Positions 1 to 11,800 of a stretch of DNA of 22,773 nucleotides are shown here, one piece after another. The notes beneath the pieces are model-generated. The model was not told the origin of the DNA and made no database searches. It saw only the letters and a program-made list of their open reading frames with translations. A program made the position numbers and the translations under genes. Origin of the DNA: Saccoglossus kowalevskii (lineage: Eukaryota > Hemichordata > Enteropneusta > Harrimaniidae); the NCBI RefSeq assembly GCF_000003605.2, contig NW_003118930.1, positions 158,938 through 181,710 of the forward strand. Reading direction: 5' to 3'. Position 1 is the stretch's first letter. Each line of letters opens with the position of its first letter.

Positions 1-179
1 ATGTGAACGGCCTTTCTTTCAATCACGTAACTGAAACGCTTTATCGCTGGAAGGCGTCATTTATAGAAACGGTCTATTATGTTGGTCTCTCACAGAATCA
101 GATTTATAATGAGTGAAATAAGTTTGCCATTTTTTTCAATGTATTGCACAACATGTTGGTCTCATTTTAATATTAACAG

Positions 180-1909
180 TCTGTAAAGCCGCGAATAAGA
201 AATGTGTTGGATTTTACGATGCAGCTGAAAACTGCTTCTCACATGGTACAGAGGCCGGACCGCATCCAGGACCAGGTGAGTTCATTAATTATTCATCTAA
301 TAACTCCATAACAAACACTAAGCAGAAGAAGAATATAATTTTTAAAATGCTAAGCTAAAAATGTCATGATTTGTGTACAAAGTACATAATTCCATACAAG
401 CACTCGGGAATATTTCAAGTCATTCTCATCGAAATCTTTGCGGCCATTTGCATCTAAGGTCAATTGAAAGAAGTGGTGCTATATTAATCTGATTGGTTCT
501 CTTTGAAAGAGAAATAAACATCATACTCAATCTACGTTCTTACATATAATAATCCTTACCTAATTATCTCCTCTTCTCCTAAACTAGGGTTGCTTAATGG
601 CTGGTTCGACGGCTGCTTGGCATGGGCCGACACACCTTTCCGTAACTTAACAGTAGACTTCACCGAACCATATTTCGATGTCAGAGCGACTGAAGCACGG
701 TTTTATGTCGCCGAAGGTAATCCAAAAAGCTTTGATCCCACAAATTTTAAAGATGCTAGCCTGGGTAAGTACAAATACATATGCGTGCAGACAGTAATAA
801 TTCTCAGTAATATGTTATTTTACATTATTATTATAATCATTGTTTATTTAAAATCATTATAATTATTATTAGGTATTCTCACTGCATGGGCTCATGAATA
901 TCGCTGCTTGCGAACTAGCCATCCAGGAATCTTCCACGATATGACGAGAGAGCACATCAAGATGGCGAGCACAAAAATGGAACTGCGTCGCATGATAGTT
1001 GCTGGTGAGGTGAGGCGATGTTGCATTTTATATATTACAAATATCACGCTTGTGTTCGTATTATGTAGATTTCTTAAATTTCCATCTTAGTAAACTCATC
1101 CATTTGACACGGTTATCAAATATTTGAATATACTAGTATGTTAACAATTTGTTGAATTCTTAGAACGATTTTGTTATTTGTTTTCAGGTCGATGCTGGTT
1201 TTGCCAATGAGGTTATAATGGACAGAATCAACGAGGCAGGTGGGCTTGAGAAGGTTGGAGATCCATTCGCGTGTGCATCAAATCCACTTACCGGAAAAAC
1301 CACTATGCATGTTATGACTCGTAAAGGAAGTGACGTACCAGAATGGTGGAACAAAGCATTCCATACTATCAAAGAAAATGGAAAATATTACAAATTGTGC
1401 CGTGATATTCAACAAAGAACTGGTAAGAATCAAAACATTCACACGTTCTCTTCAACATTCAATGCAGAAAAAATAACAAAAGTCAATACAGAGTAATTAG
1501 CCTGTTGTCTCTAATATGACGTCTGTACTAATTTCAAAGCATCCGTAAATTGAAACTGCTAATTGACCATAAAAGCAAATGGACGCCGAGATCTCGTTGA
1601 GATCGAGTGAGTCGAAAGTTCGATTTGTTTTGGCCCTTCAATCATTGTTCAATTCTTTCTTGTCATTGTGTTCACTGTTCCAAAATGATATGGTTATATG
1701 ATCAGTTGAATGACACGATGACGGAACAAAGTTTAACAAATTTTTAGGGGCACAAGCAAGTCTCGCAACTCTTCACTCTCATCGAAATCTCGGCGGCCAT
1801 TCTTATTGTAGTATCACCATTCGTCAAAATTGATGAATTTGCAGCAGAAATGGCTAATGATGTTCTTGTGTTTTTTTTTTCAGGCCGGATACCAGGCTGC
1901 GTCGATTAG
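180..1909 (+). CDS. Secreted SBP_bac_3-like protein, copy 1 (5'-partial, last five coding exons)
   Basis: Exons read from splice sites and phase: 180-275, 588-764, 873-1009, 1188-1422, 1884-1909 (stop TAG 1907-1909). All introns are GT-AG (276-587, 765-872, 1010-1187, 1423-1883) and the phases join without a stop, giving about 222 residues. The visible part covers most of a family 3 solute-binding domain: L-NGWFDGCLAWADTPFR followed by VDFTEPY matches the bacterial 'G-x-D ... T-x-x-R ... VDFS-PY' signature. AGE then VDAG matches the 'G-R-VDAV' segment of the second lobe, and the end resembles the closing helix of that family. Bacterial relatives capture amino acids; by inference this is a secreted amino-acid-like ligand binder. 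The first exons, including the signal peptide expected from copy 2, lie before position 1. Eight cysteines are kept in common with copy 2. The related iGluR ligand-binding domain is an alternative, but no pore interrupts the two lobes here. Confidence 0.85.
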
Positions 1910-2060
1910 ACTCCGGTATTGTTTTTAACTTTAGTACAAATGTACATCTTTTAAAACACAACAGTACAGTTTGCGATTTTTTTTACAGCGTTCATTAAAT
2001 GCTTACATCATAATTAAGTTTGTGTGTAATTCTATTATTTAATAAAAGATTGTTATCTTA
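1910..2060 (+). terminator. 3' UTR and poly(A) signal of copy 1
   Basis: AATAAA at 2041-2046 lies about 130 nt after the stop. The surrounding sequence is shared with copy 2, so the processing site predates the duplication. Confidence 0.6.
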
Positions 2061-2739
2061 TAATTGCCTCAAATTTATGTTGTGTACGTGCGTATGTAAG
2101 TGTGTTAGGAGTATTCTATCTGCTTCTCAAGTACATTTAAAATAATAGCGTATGTATGTTATAGACCTTAGATGCAAGTGGTCATCGAAATCTCGTTGAG
2201 ACAAACAGGGCCACAAGACTTGTTTGCACCTATCTAATAACGTCCCACTCGCTCGCGTCCACTGACCCCGTGATTCATGTAATCCTAGTATGTGGGACTG
2301 TGGACGCAATACCGGAATACTCAGTATGGATGGCGGAACAAAAACACATTTTGTAACGAACCGGCTCTTGGCGAGATGACGACGACCAATTGAATTGTGC
2401 CAAATCAGTTTTAATTATTTGACGACGTTACCGAATTAAATATAATCAACAATATAATAGTCATTAAAATTTAACTAAAAATACGTGAAATATACATACA
2501 AAGAAGAAATTAACTGCCTAGTTCGACTTTTTATTACATATATACTGTCAAATGTTTTTTTAAGGGAACACGTCGCCATAACACGTTCGTTCATTAAGGT
2601 ATAAAGATTTCACCTAATTAATCTTTCACCCGTCTAATTAAATCATTTTAAATGCAAATTTTAAAATCACGATATCTTCAGCAATGAAACCCTCCTCTCG
2701 TATAGAAAAGGTTCCTCAACACACTGGGACTAAGACTGC

Positions 2740-3290
2740 TGGATCCTAGAAGCTGATTACAGTGTACACACTACATCGCAGCAGCTGAACAAGCGTCTAC
2801 GTTGTGATATACAGTAGACTTACTGTTACCTGGCACTGATAAATAGAGTGTACTTGTGTCTCCATATATCACACTGGATACTGATCTCTAAAGCAAAGCT
2901 TCCTGAATCGCTTAGGTTCCCATTCTGTCTATGTGAAAGTGGATCTACTGAACCGTGGTGGTTACAGGTAACACAATGGAATACATGGACCTAATGATGA
3001 GAGGAATCGCAGTGGATATATTGGGCAACGGTTGTTGTGGGAAACATAGTGAACATATTTTACCCCGGTGGCTACAAGTAACACAGTAAACATTCTGGAC
3101 CTTTGTGGCTACAGGTAACAAACACAGTGTATGTATTGGACTTTTGGGTAAACTCAGGGGTAGGGGTATAGTAGATCCTATCGACTGGATGGAATACAAT
3201 AAACTACTGATACCCGTTGATTGAAAAAAAACAGTGTACTTACTGGACCCAGGTGACTAGATGACACACAGTGGACTGGGATGTCAAGGC
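2740..3290. repeat. Decayed 37-bp tandem repeat
   Basis: Units starting near 2957, 2994, 3031, 3068 and 3105 follow a consensus beginning GGTGGCTACAGGTAACACAG and ending near TGGACC. The spacing is about 37 bp. Weaker fragments such as ACAGTGTAC and TACTGGACC extend to about 2740 and 3290. Seen directly in the sequence; units are diverged, so the array is old. Confidence 0.6.
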
Positions 3291-3919
3291 TTCTCAGAAA
3301 TATAGTAACAGTATTTTCGCCCCGCGCCATAGTGTTTCCCCCAAAACCGCATTTTGTGAAAACTGGGTCGCTATTAACTTCGGGAAGACGCTATTTATAT
3401 CAGGTGATGTAATGTTCCAAAAATTCAGAACAATCCACTAACTTCCTGCGTTATTATGAGTGCAGTTAGAAAATGCATTTAAAATACCATTGCCATGGAA
3501 ACATTCAATCAATCTAGACAAGCCTTGTTATCTGGATAGCATCGTGAACGATACCGAAGTTTTCATATCAGTCAAAATTAAGCACATTTTTTGACACTAG
3601 TCATAATAGTATTCTGTGGGCAAGAGAAACGACAATATATTATACAAAATACGAAGGAGCCGATACTTGTTTAGTCTGTGGCATCAGGTGGTTTCATGTA
3701 TGCGTGCTTTGTTTTATCATGTGATCATGTTGTATTCTTAGTTATTCCAGAATTTGCACAATATTTGTAGTTTATACTGGATCCCAAATATAATGCAAAA
3801 TAAAATAACAACAGCTATTCTTACATTAAGAAATCCTATGCACATTCAAATAAAATAATGCAGGTAGCTTCCAACAAAACGTCAATGAAAATTTTTTAAC
3901 TTTAGTTTTCAAATGTAAA
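3291..3919. other. Intergenic, no gene seen
   Basis: AT-rich DNA with frequent stops in all frames. I see no splice-bounded coding block, RNA gene or clear repeat. Confidence 0.5.
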
Positions 3920-5420
3920 TTTACGTACTTAATTTGGAAACAACCTGAAAACCTCTCAAGATTTGCATGGTGTTGTGCATGGCAATGTCTACAACTACAG
4001 TATCCTTCACGACCTTTGACACAACTTAAAATAACAGGTATCACAATAGACTCTGGTACTGGTTGTTGATGGCACATCAGCTTTGGTACTAAACTACCCT
4101 CGTAGCAAATTTCCAAATGTGGCACTTACTTCAAATTTGAAGATTTCTCGCCATGAAATAACCAACTGTTTGGCTGCATCTAAACACTAATCTTTTTCTT
4201 TCATATGCCCACTATGCTACTCGTGGGGTCACATTCGGATAATGCATGTATCACTGGCAGTATATCACATAATCTGGGACCAAGACTAGCTGCAGCGATG
4301 TGGATGTGGATAAACCGCCTGCCTACCAACATCTGTTTGGAACCACAATTTATTTACCATGAACAACATGATGGCAACATATCACTGCAACATCTTGACA
4401 AAGGTTTATCGCACGTTTTTCTTCAATCAAAAACGTGTACAAAGATTCTACAGTCACCGTTTTCATGGTAAGAATTCAGTGATGAGATCATCTCATATCC
4501 GGTATTGTTTATTGATTTTCCATCATCACAATATTTTACTAGGAAGTTCAGGAAGTTTATTTGATTCTTGGTACTAGAAAAAAAAACTCTTTCGGAATTG
4601 CTGGCATATTACAGTTTTAGATTAACTTCGTCTGTTCTTCTCATCAGCTTTTATGTAGTGCGTTATATCGACATGGACTTCATTTGCATATCTATAGCTA
4701 TATACTAAATGTCATCTGTGTATCACATTCAATTTGGGGTTCTTTCATAAGGGTAGTCTTCCACAATTTGACATTCAAATTGGCCAATGAGAGTGGAACT
4801 GGAGCCAGTTTATAGGAGTGAATCTCTTGCAGATCAATATTCTTCTGCTCAGACACAACGTTTTGGTGCTTGTTTCTCGTTGGCGTGTTTAATGGGTTTT
4901 TTCAAGCTTGCAAATATTTCGACACTCGATTTGGTCAATGGCACCCAAAAGCTCAACTCTAGCGTAATATTTCAAGGCTACTATTCAATTCGGGAATTAT
5001 TTTCTACAACCTGTAGTCATACAACTTTGTGGTTTTTGAGTTCTTTGCCTTGCATTGCTTTACATGAGTAGTGGTTCAAAGCAAATCCTGGCCTGTGTCA
5101 TCATTTTGATGAGACAAAGTTATTCAGAGACTGTATTTCATTTCCAGATGTGTATCTCATTTCATCTTGTAAAATGGCAGCTGTATGGTACAAGACTTGT
5201 GTAACAGTATCCATTCTAACACTCTCCCTGTCAGTGGATGACACTTCAGATGACATTTTCTTCAATTATGCAAGAATGTTAACACGTTCTGAAATTTCTG
5301 AAGAGGAGCTACAAACAAGTTCACTCCTATTTTTCTGGACTCGAGGATTGAGGATTCTGCGTCATGTATTGCTGGGCTGTTTCTTTTTGTTCACTCCTCA
5401 GGTGCTTTTTAAACATTTAT
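3920..5420 (-). pseudogene. Decayed relic of an unnamed repetitive animal protein family (HA..CD motif, Cys-rich tail)
   Basis: On the minus strand, about 4324 to 4206 reads FIHIHIAAASLGPRLC then LPVIHALSECDPTSS. This resembles the 'RyIpiH.IA..LGP..c..LP..HA.tGCDt.SsF' segment of a large family of uncharacterised proteins repeated in cnidarian, mollusc and chordate genomes. About 4090 to 3930 reads GSLVPKLM, then PESIVIPVILSC and YCSCRHC, resembling that family's closing 'aPESil.li.C.C..gC...C.C' tail. The two blocks are too close together, so the middle is deleted, and frames are broken by stops. Fragments upstream to about 5420 (for example near 5220-5120) may belong but are weak. The family link is from memory. 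Confidence 0.5.
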
Positions 5421-5422
5421 AG

Positions 5423-6845
5423 AAAGGGGTTTATCATAAAAGCTCTGCTTTTATGGATGAGCTTTGGTTCGACCTCGTCAATTAAACCTTAAAACGTAGC
5501 ATCATATTCCAAGCATGCACTGTACATCTTTGATAGCATCCTCGATGGAACATGTTGACAAATTGGACGCAATGACCAATTTGTCACAGTATATGAACTT
5601 CTAGTTTACAACCCTACACATTCACAAGGTTCAGTCTGGACTTCTGAAATAGCTACACGTAAATGAGAGACATTTCTACTGCTTATATAACTAGCATAGC
5701 AAGCTGAGAATAATTTATTGAAACTCTCTGGTTCAATATGTTGAAATATTTCATCATTCCTAATCAACTTCGTTATGCCTTTAGTTTTATTCCTGGAATT
5801 GTTGTAATATCCAGATCCATCTTACCTACTCTTGTTCCGCTCTAAAGCTGACTATACACCTACTTATAACTTACTTGAACCTACTCAATCTGCAAAAACA
5901 TTAATACAAGTAATCTTATAAAGAATTTGTAATCACAACAATGTGTTTGTCTGCTAGGTTTTACCATTCAAAAAAACTTATTTAGCTTTATGAATATTTA
6001 GCTTTTTTCGATAATTGCACCAGACAGCAAATAGAGAAATCATGTTCACCTGAAAACAATCAATTATAACATAAAAATTGCATGTTAACTAACGTAAATT
6101 CACCTGAATAGCTGCTAAATGTTTCCATTACTTCCATTACAAAATTTCGCAATATAGCGGTTTTGTTCGATGATTACAATGGACCAATCAAGGAAATTGT
6201 GTCGTCTAAAAACAAAAACATTCCCAATGATGATCAATGAAATCATTCAAAATTTATGCGTCTGACCGCTGCAATCAACAACTTGCAAAATGTGATTGTT
6301 TTGACTACGGTATGTATTCATTTAGTGGAAAGCATGAATGATTATTTTACACCGTATTTACTCAATAAAACCCCTAGCCGTGTTTAATTTAGCATTATAT
6401 GCAAATTACTACCACTTAAGCTGTTAATAAAAACTAGCACAGTAACATAGCAGTGATACAGTATTTGGTTATCAGTCACTTGTGTACATTAGTTGATAGG
6501 ATAAAAACAATGACATTAGTTATAAATGGTAAATGTTTCGTATTTTTTATAGCATAATCTTGCTATCATCACACATTTTCAGACTATGGAGAGGAAAGTA
6601 ACGTTACATGTATCTTCAAGTGTTGGCAAACAAATTACCATATTCTATGCACGAGGCGTTTAATTTTGACCTAATCTGAAGAAAAAATGTTATTCCTGAA
6701 AAGCATAATCATAAATGGAATAAAATTGTGTGTATGTGACAGGGCTTTATGAGTATTTTGCGTGATTATGCTAGGAACAATTACTGATATATACAAAATG
6801 GAATTGCAGTTATTAAAATTTGTTTTTACACCATAGGCGTAGTTT
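5423..6845. other. Intergenic, no gene seen
   Basis: AT-rich DNA with only short chance open frames and no recognisable motif or RNA gene. Confidence 0.5.
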
Positions 6846-6859
6846 GTTACCATGGTAAC
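6846..6859. promoter_or_regulatory. Perfect RFX X-box palindrome
   Basis: GTTACCATGGTAAC is a perfect 14-bp palindrome matching the symmetrical X-box (GTTNCC-AT-GGNAAC) bound by RFX winged-helix factors, which drive ciliary genes in animals. No promoter or gene is recognised beside it, so function is unproven. A half-site, GTTACCATGG, occurs at 16455-16464 in the copy-2-specific part of intron 8. Confidence 0.4.
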
Positions 6860-7550
6860 GACAATATTATGTTTATTTCAATCGGTATATATACCTCTAC
6901 AGTCTGTCCTTGGTAGGTTTAAAATGCCCACTTGAACAGTTATATACTGCCACCTGTATATTAATGTACTGGGTCCAAACTACGACTTCGCACCATCAAA
7001 CCTTTGCCAGTTGCAGTGTAATCAGAAATGAGTTTTGGGTTGCTGGATCCCGGACTGCATGTGATTTCCCGACGTTTCGCGTGTGTTTTGGTGATAAACA
7101 ATGAATCTAAATGGATATTTTAGCTCGATAACTTTTCTATTATGGTATGGTTAATACACCTTCGACAAAATAAACTGTTATGAAAATTTATCTAATATTG
7201 TGCCTATATTGTGCATATTTAAATAAACAAATTAACAAAAAATTAAAAAAATTGTTTTTAAAAATGTTGCACCAAAATGTTGACATTGATACTGTTCACT
7301 ATTTTATTTTAAAAACTTAAAAAAATAGCCTTTTTCATCATGTATATATAGTGTATTGGTAGTGTTACACATAAAATGCATGACATGTCTAGACAAATTT
7401 GGACAAATGAAGATAATGATCGATAATTTAACAAGTTGATACATGAAGAGAAAGAATGTGATCATAAAACGTTATCTTGCCGACAGGTTAATTGAACAAT
7501 AGGTCGGATGTCCCGACAACGCAACTCGTTATTCGATACTATAAACGAGC
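6860..7550. other. Intergenic, no gene seen
   Basis: AT-rich sequence including a very A/T-rich patch around 7200-7330. The only structure noted is a small 5-bp-stem hairpin, GTCGG..CCGAC, at 7503-7517. Confidence 0.45.
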
Positions 7551-7604
7551 TTATATTATATTATATTATATTATATTATATTATATTATATTATATTATA
7601 TTAT
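7551..7604. repeat. (TTATA)n microsatellite
   Basis: About eleven uninterrupted copies of the 5-bp unit TTATA. Confidence 0.95.
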
Positions 7605-7662
7605 GCTTTTTGGTTCACGGGTAAAATAAAATAAAAGACGATCACTTAACTGTACAAAAATA

Positions 7663-7739
7663 CCTTGGAACCCCGTAGGCAGGCCGGTGACACCGGTTCG
7701 CACTTAAGGGGGTATAAACCCCCCTGCCAAATTCCAAGG
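7663..7739. repeat. Compact multi-stem palindromic element
   Basis: Outer arms CCTTGGAA (7663-7670) and TTCCAAGG (7732-7739) pair perfectly. Inside them GGCAGG (7678-7683) pairs with CCTGCC (7723-7728). Two hairpins are nested within: CCGG-TGACA-CCGG (7684-7696) and GGGGG-TATAAA-CCCCC (7708-7723, sharing one base with the inner stem). The result is a junction of stems in 77 bp, GC-rich against an AT-rich background. It may be a foldback element end or a structured RNA; I recognise no family. Confidence 0.6.
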
Positions 7740-8771
7740 GAAAATTAAAACATTTAAAACACAGAACAAGTAACATAAAACATATACGCGCTTGTGCAAG
7801 TGTATGCAAAGATAGCCCACCAAGAAGACAAAACTCTTGGTTTCTGTGCTTGTGCTAAGTTTGCTAAAGCAATGGTGTTCGTTTGTATCGATGTTTTACA
7901 AGACAAGACAACTTCTTGTTTGAAAATAGATCATACCTGCCACAATTACTGTAGAATGCGAAGTGTGTTATCCTCGATTTTACTTAGTGCACTCTCTACC
8001 GTCCACATAATCTCAAATTCAGGCAGTTGGTTCATGATCCGGGAACATTCATATTCTGTTTCAAGCCTCGACTTAATAATAACTTTGAATACGAAATTCC
8101 AGAGGCTAACTCGAGCCTTTGTTTTGCATTTTTTTACGACGGCTGACATGAATTGCAACCTTAGCCATGCACGCTAAGAAACAGAATATACCTTGTGCCT
8201 TGCTAGACATAAAGTGTTTTGAGCGATGGGGTGGTAAAATAGTGAACCACCAAATCGGAATGCGAAAGTCTGGTTGAAGTAGTCGCGACGTGATGTTATT
8301 AAAATAATGGAGTAAGGCGCTATTTGATGGACAATCATAGAAAATCCCCATGTTTGTCAATGACTGGTGTTTTATAGCAATCCTTGTAGTTGGGTTTAGC
8401 ATTTTCAGGCAGACTAAGGATGTCACGCCAAACAGTGTCAAGTTTGTGTGGATGTTGTTTTATTGACAGGACACGTATTACATATCTATAGATTGTGCCC
8501 TTATCAACCTTATATAGTGGCAATTTTTGTTCATCAGAAAAGTGCAGTTCAAAGCTATGATGTTCCAAAACATAATAGAGCATTTGTTATCGAGGCGATG
8601 GTTGTGGTTGGTCAAAAACGACATCACCTGAATTATCCCACCATAACATGATTGGACAGCACGTTATTATATCTGTGCGCATACTCGTAGCTATCAATTA
8701 CGCAAGATAAAAAAGTAAGGTGATTGTCACAATTAACAATTGACTAATTCACAGTCACTCTACACCTGAAG
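7740..8771. other. Region upstream of copy 2, no gene recognised
   Basis: Several overlapping minus-strand frames run from 8583 to 7946, in which the reading frame would shift twice, and one plus-strand frame runs 7794-8177. None matches a family I know. The last 70 bp before the ATG hold a weak TATA-like GATAAAAAAG (8705-8714) and Inr-like TCACAGT and TCACTC (8749-8760), so the copy 2 promoter may lie here, though a leader exon further upstream is equally possible. Confidence 0.35.
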
Positions 8772-8817
8772 ATGAAAGGTCGTCTTACTATTTTGCTCCT
8801 TGCTGTCTCCCTTTGTG
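8772..8817 (+). CDS. Exon 1: signal peptide of copy 2
   Basis: Encodes MKGRLTILLLAVSLCG with the final Gly split (phase 1), then donor GTGAGT at 8818. Basic residues followed by the hydrophobic LTILLLAVSL make a classic secretory signal peptide; cleavage is likely just after Cys15/Gly16. An in-frame TAA at 8745 means the open frame cannot extend far upstream without another exon. Too short for simple ORF finding. Confidence 0.75.
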
Positions 8818-11800
8818 GTGAGTTCCTATAATATATGTGTGTTTTTCAAGATCTATACTATGTTACATAATTAGCATATATGTATGAGTGTCGGGATGAT
8901 ATTTCGTTATTATGATACAAATATTTCATAAAACCAGAATTTTAAGTTGAACAATAGCAGACCTGAAATACAAAATGGTATACACAACCTCCAAATCCTG
9001 AATATAGATGTGTAAAGGTTGCATATTCGGAAGTGAACAATTGTACTGTTTTTTTTAGGAGATGAAATGATTTGCTTTTCCAAATCAAATATGTGTTGAT
9101 TTTGTTTATAAACATATTGTTTGTAACGGTACCTGTCAATTTTTCTTTCAAAATGTTCATCTCGCTCAACCCCGCATCGCTAAAAGCGTTCTACTCATGT
9201 TATATATGTAGTGTGTATATGAGTGCATGTCCATCGGATATCCGAAGCTTTAAGGTGCGTCCGAATACGCGGTATGCGAATATATTTCTTCCAGTAAAAT
9301 TGTAAAAATAAAATTGTTTCTGATAGTCTAATGAAAATAAACATAACTTACAACATCTGGTTCGATGAACAAATTCATAATTTTAATTGAAAGAATTTCC
9401 ATGTATTGCCGACGACATTATTTTAAATATATCGGCTGCCATGTACTTTTATATGGGGTCGGCCACGTCAATACCCTTGAATCTATTTTTAGCGATGTAT
9501 CAACTCATGTTGGTGAAATGCTAATCTGCAACTATCATACAAAGGTTGCCATGATAAGTCAATAACTGTAACGATAAATCTCAGACAGCATCGTGAACTA
9601 TGCGACACAGAACTAGATATGTACGTTTCTGTGGTAAATGTATCATCTGCAAACCGTGCGTTTGTATGGTAGTTCGATGACAGAACAAGCTGTATGCAAA
9701 TCAATAACTTTTGTCTATCAAATTTTTGAAGCCACTTATCATCTTTACCTTTACATCTAACATTCAGGCCAATCAGAGAGGAGGTTTGTATATATGCTTT
9801 GTATATATGCATCGAAATAATTGTACGCTCAATATGAGTGGTTAACTGAAAACAAACGATAATCACACTGTGCGATATGTGACGAGTAACACCGAAATCA
9901 GCATATATGTATTATGAATAATTTATAACCCTAAATATTTGTAAACGGATTTACTCATTGCATGGATGTGTGCCCACTTAACTTACTGTTTCGCCGAATG
10001 CCTACTGTATTCGACCACCTTTCGATTTCAATAACACAAATTAAAAAATTATTTATTTTGTGTTTATATAATATAATTATAAATATAAACATACTTTTCC
10101 TGACTTCAGTATATTGCTATTTCAAAAGAAATCTCTGTTTTTGGTTATCCCATTCTAGGTGTACGATGCATGCCCAATCCATTGGCTATGGCCTTGTTTG
10201 GTCAAGGTGTAAGTATTATTTTCATTCATTTGGGTCAATTGAAAGTGTTTTTGCCATTTATATAGTTTCATCGTGAATTTAGAACGAAAGGTGACAGTTC
10301 AATTCCAACACGAAAATATATACTGTGTCAACGTGTTTACGCTATAATACTGAATTGTGTTTTAACAGGCTCAGCATAGCTCACATGATGGACATGGACA
10401 TGGAGACGGTTTGTTTGGTGGTCCTAGTGGGGGTCTTACTGATCTGCCCCCAATTATCAAGGCTGCTGTCGCTAGTAGACTCTCTGGCCAGTCTGGATAT
10501 GGCTCATTTGCTGGTGGAGCTGCTGGTGGAATAGAACTGCCATCAATGGAATGTGAGGATGGAACATACGAATGCGGTAGAAGCATGACTGAACAAGTCT
10601 TCGTCGGTGGAGATGGACGCCCACAGTTTCAAGGTGGACCAATGCGAAACATGATTGACAAAGCTCCCATCTTTTGTCATCCAGGTTCAGAAAATTGCGG
10701 TGTTCATGTTAATTACCATGTGTACCTGAACCCCAAACCCATGGGCGGTATATGGGAAAGAGAACTTGGTGAAGCCAAAGTTCTTAGAGCAAGACGAGGA
10801 CCACCTGTTGTTTGTGCTCCTGGGAGTGACTGTGGTGGGCGCTCACAGATTATTGTTCACAATCAAGATGCTAGCGAAATCAGAAGAGCGTCACAAGAGA
10901 GATCCTCTACATACACTTTTGTAATACACGGTGCCAGCGTTGAGACTTTGTACGTACCATTTATTTTACTATTCACTCTAAGCAGCATGTATCGTAGGTC
11001 AAATAAAGAACTTTAAGGGGCTTTTTCTATTTTAAGTAACTTGGCCAAATTGAATTTGAAAGTCACAGCGCTCGCGGGTTATTCAGATCAGCGCAGGTGG
11101 ATGCAACTCCGCCGTTTAGCGACACAGTTGTATGTATGCTTGTTTGATCAAGCGTGCTAGTTGGAATTCCATTGTAGAAATAGATGCTTGTACATTAAGT
11201 GAATTGACACGTTTGAATGGGATTCATTTAGTACATGATGGATCTTGCACCGTGTGCGTTTATACCGACGCATCTTCAATTGGCTATGGTGGCTATATTG
11301 TTAACCAAGAAGGTAATGAGTGTACGTGTGTGGGTAAGTGGTCCAAATCTGAACAAGTTAAGAGCTCAACCTGGAGGGAACTAGTGGTAGTTCATCGTAT
11401 GTTACTATGCAACAGCAAAAGCTTTTAAGGCTTGAACGTGCAGTGGTGCACAGATAACCAGAATGTGGTGAGGATTTTGAATGTGGGTAGTAGAACACCC
11501 GAGTTACAAGACGTGGCGTGACACATAATTGAATCATGCGAGAGTATAGATACCTCAATATACCCAAGATGGGTGCCTCATAGGCAGAATGTTATAGCCG
11601 ATAGGCTGAGTAAATATGTCGATTGCGACGATTGGAGTATCGCGTTTGATACTTTCCAGGAGATTGATGCCCTGTGGGGTCCGCATTCTGTGGACAGGTT
11701 TGCCTCTGACAGCAACAATAAATGTGCAGCGTTCAATTCTAGATGGAATTGTCCCAATACTGAGGCAATTGATGCCTTCTCCCAAAGCTGGGATGGGTAA

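Larger units (their letters stand above)
1..2468 (+). repeat. Tandem segmental duplication, left copy
   Basis: From position 1 this DNA aligns with 14576-17262: exons, parts of introns, 3' UTR, and flank containing GTGGGACTGTGGACG (about 2291) against the matching stretch near 17115. Similarity fades after about 2468 (ATATAATAGTCA in both copies). The left edge is outside the window. Confidence 0.8.

Noticed and set aside
590-862. Simple open frames covering single exons and running into introns (also 908-1090, 1218-1496, 15113-15343, 15520-15705, 15796-16107)
   Set aside because: They are exons of the two SBP genes extended past splice donors; the spliced models replace them.
4205-4577. Plus-strand frames in the minus-strand relic (also 4787-5071 and 5150-5422)
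   Set aside because: Where a family match exists (4206-4324) it is on the minus strand; the plus-strand translations resemble nothing.
7946-8583. Three overlapping minus-strand frames that could be one frameshifted gene
   Set aside because: The joined reading needs two frame shifts, overlaps a plus-strand frame of similar length, and none of the pieces matches a family I recognise.
10411-11016. A stand-alone 201-residue gene starting at TTG
   Set aside because: The frame begins upstream at an acceptor (10369) in phase with a signal-peptide exon, and TTG is not a normal eukaryotic start.
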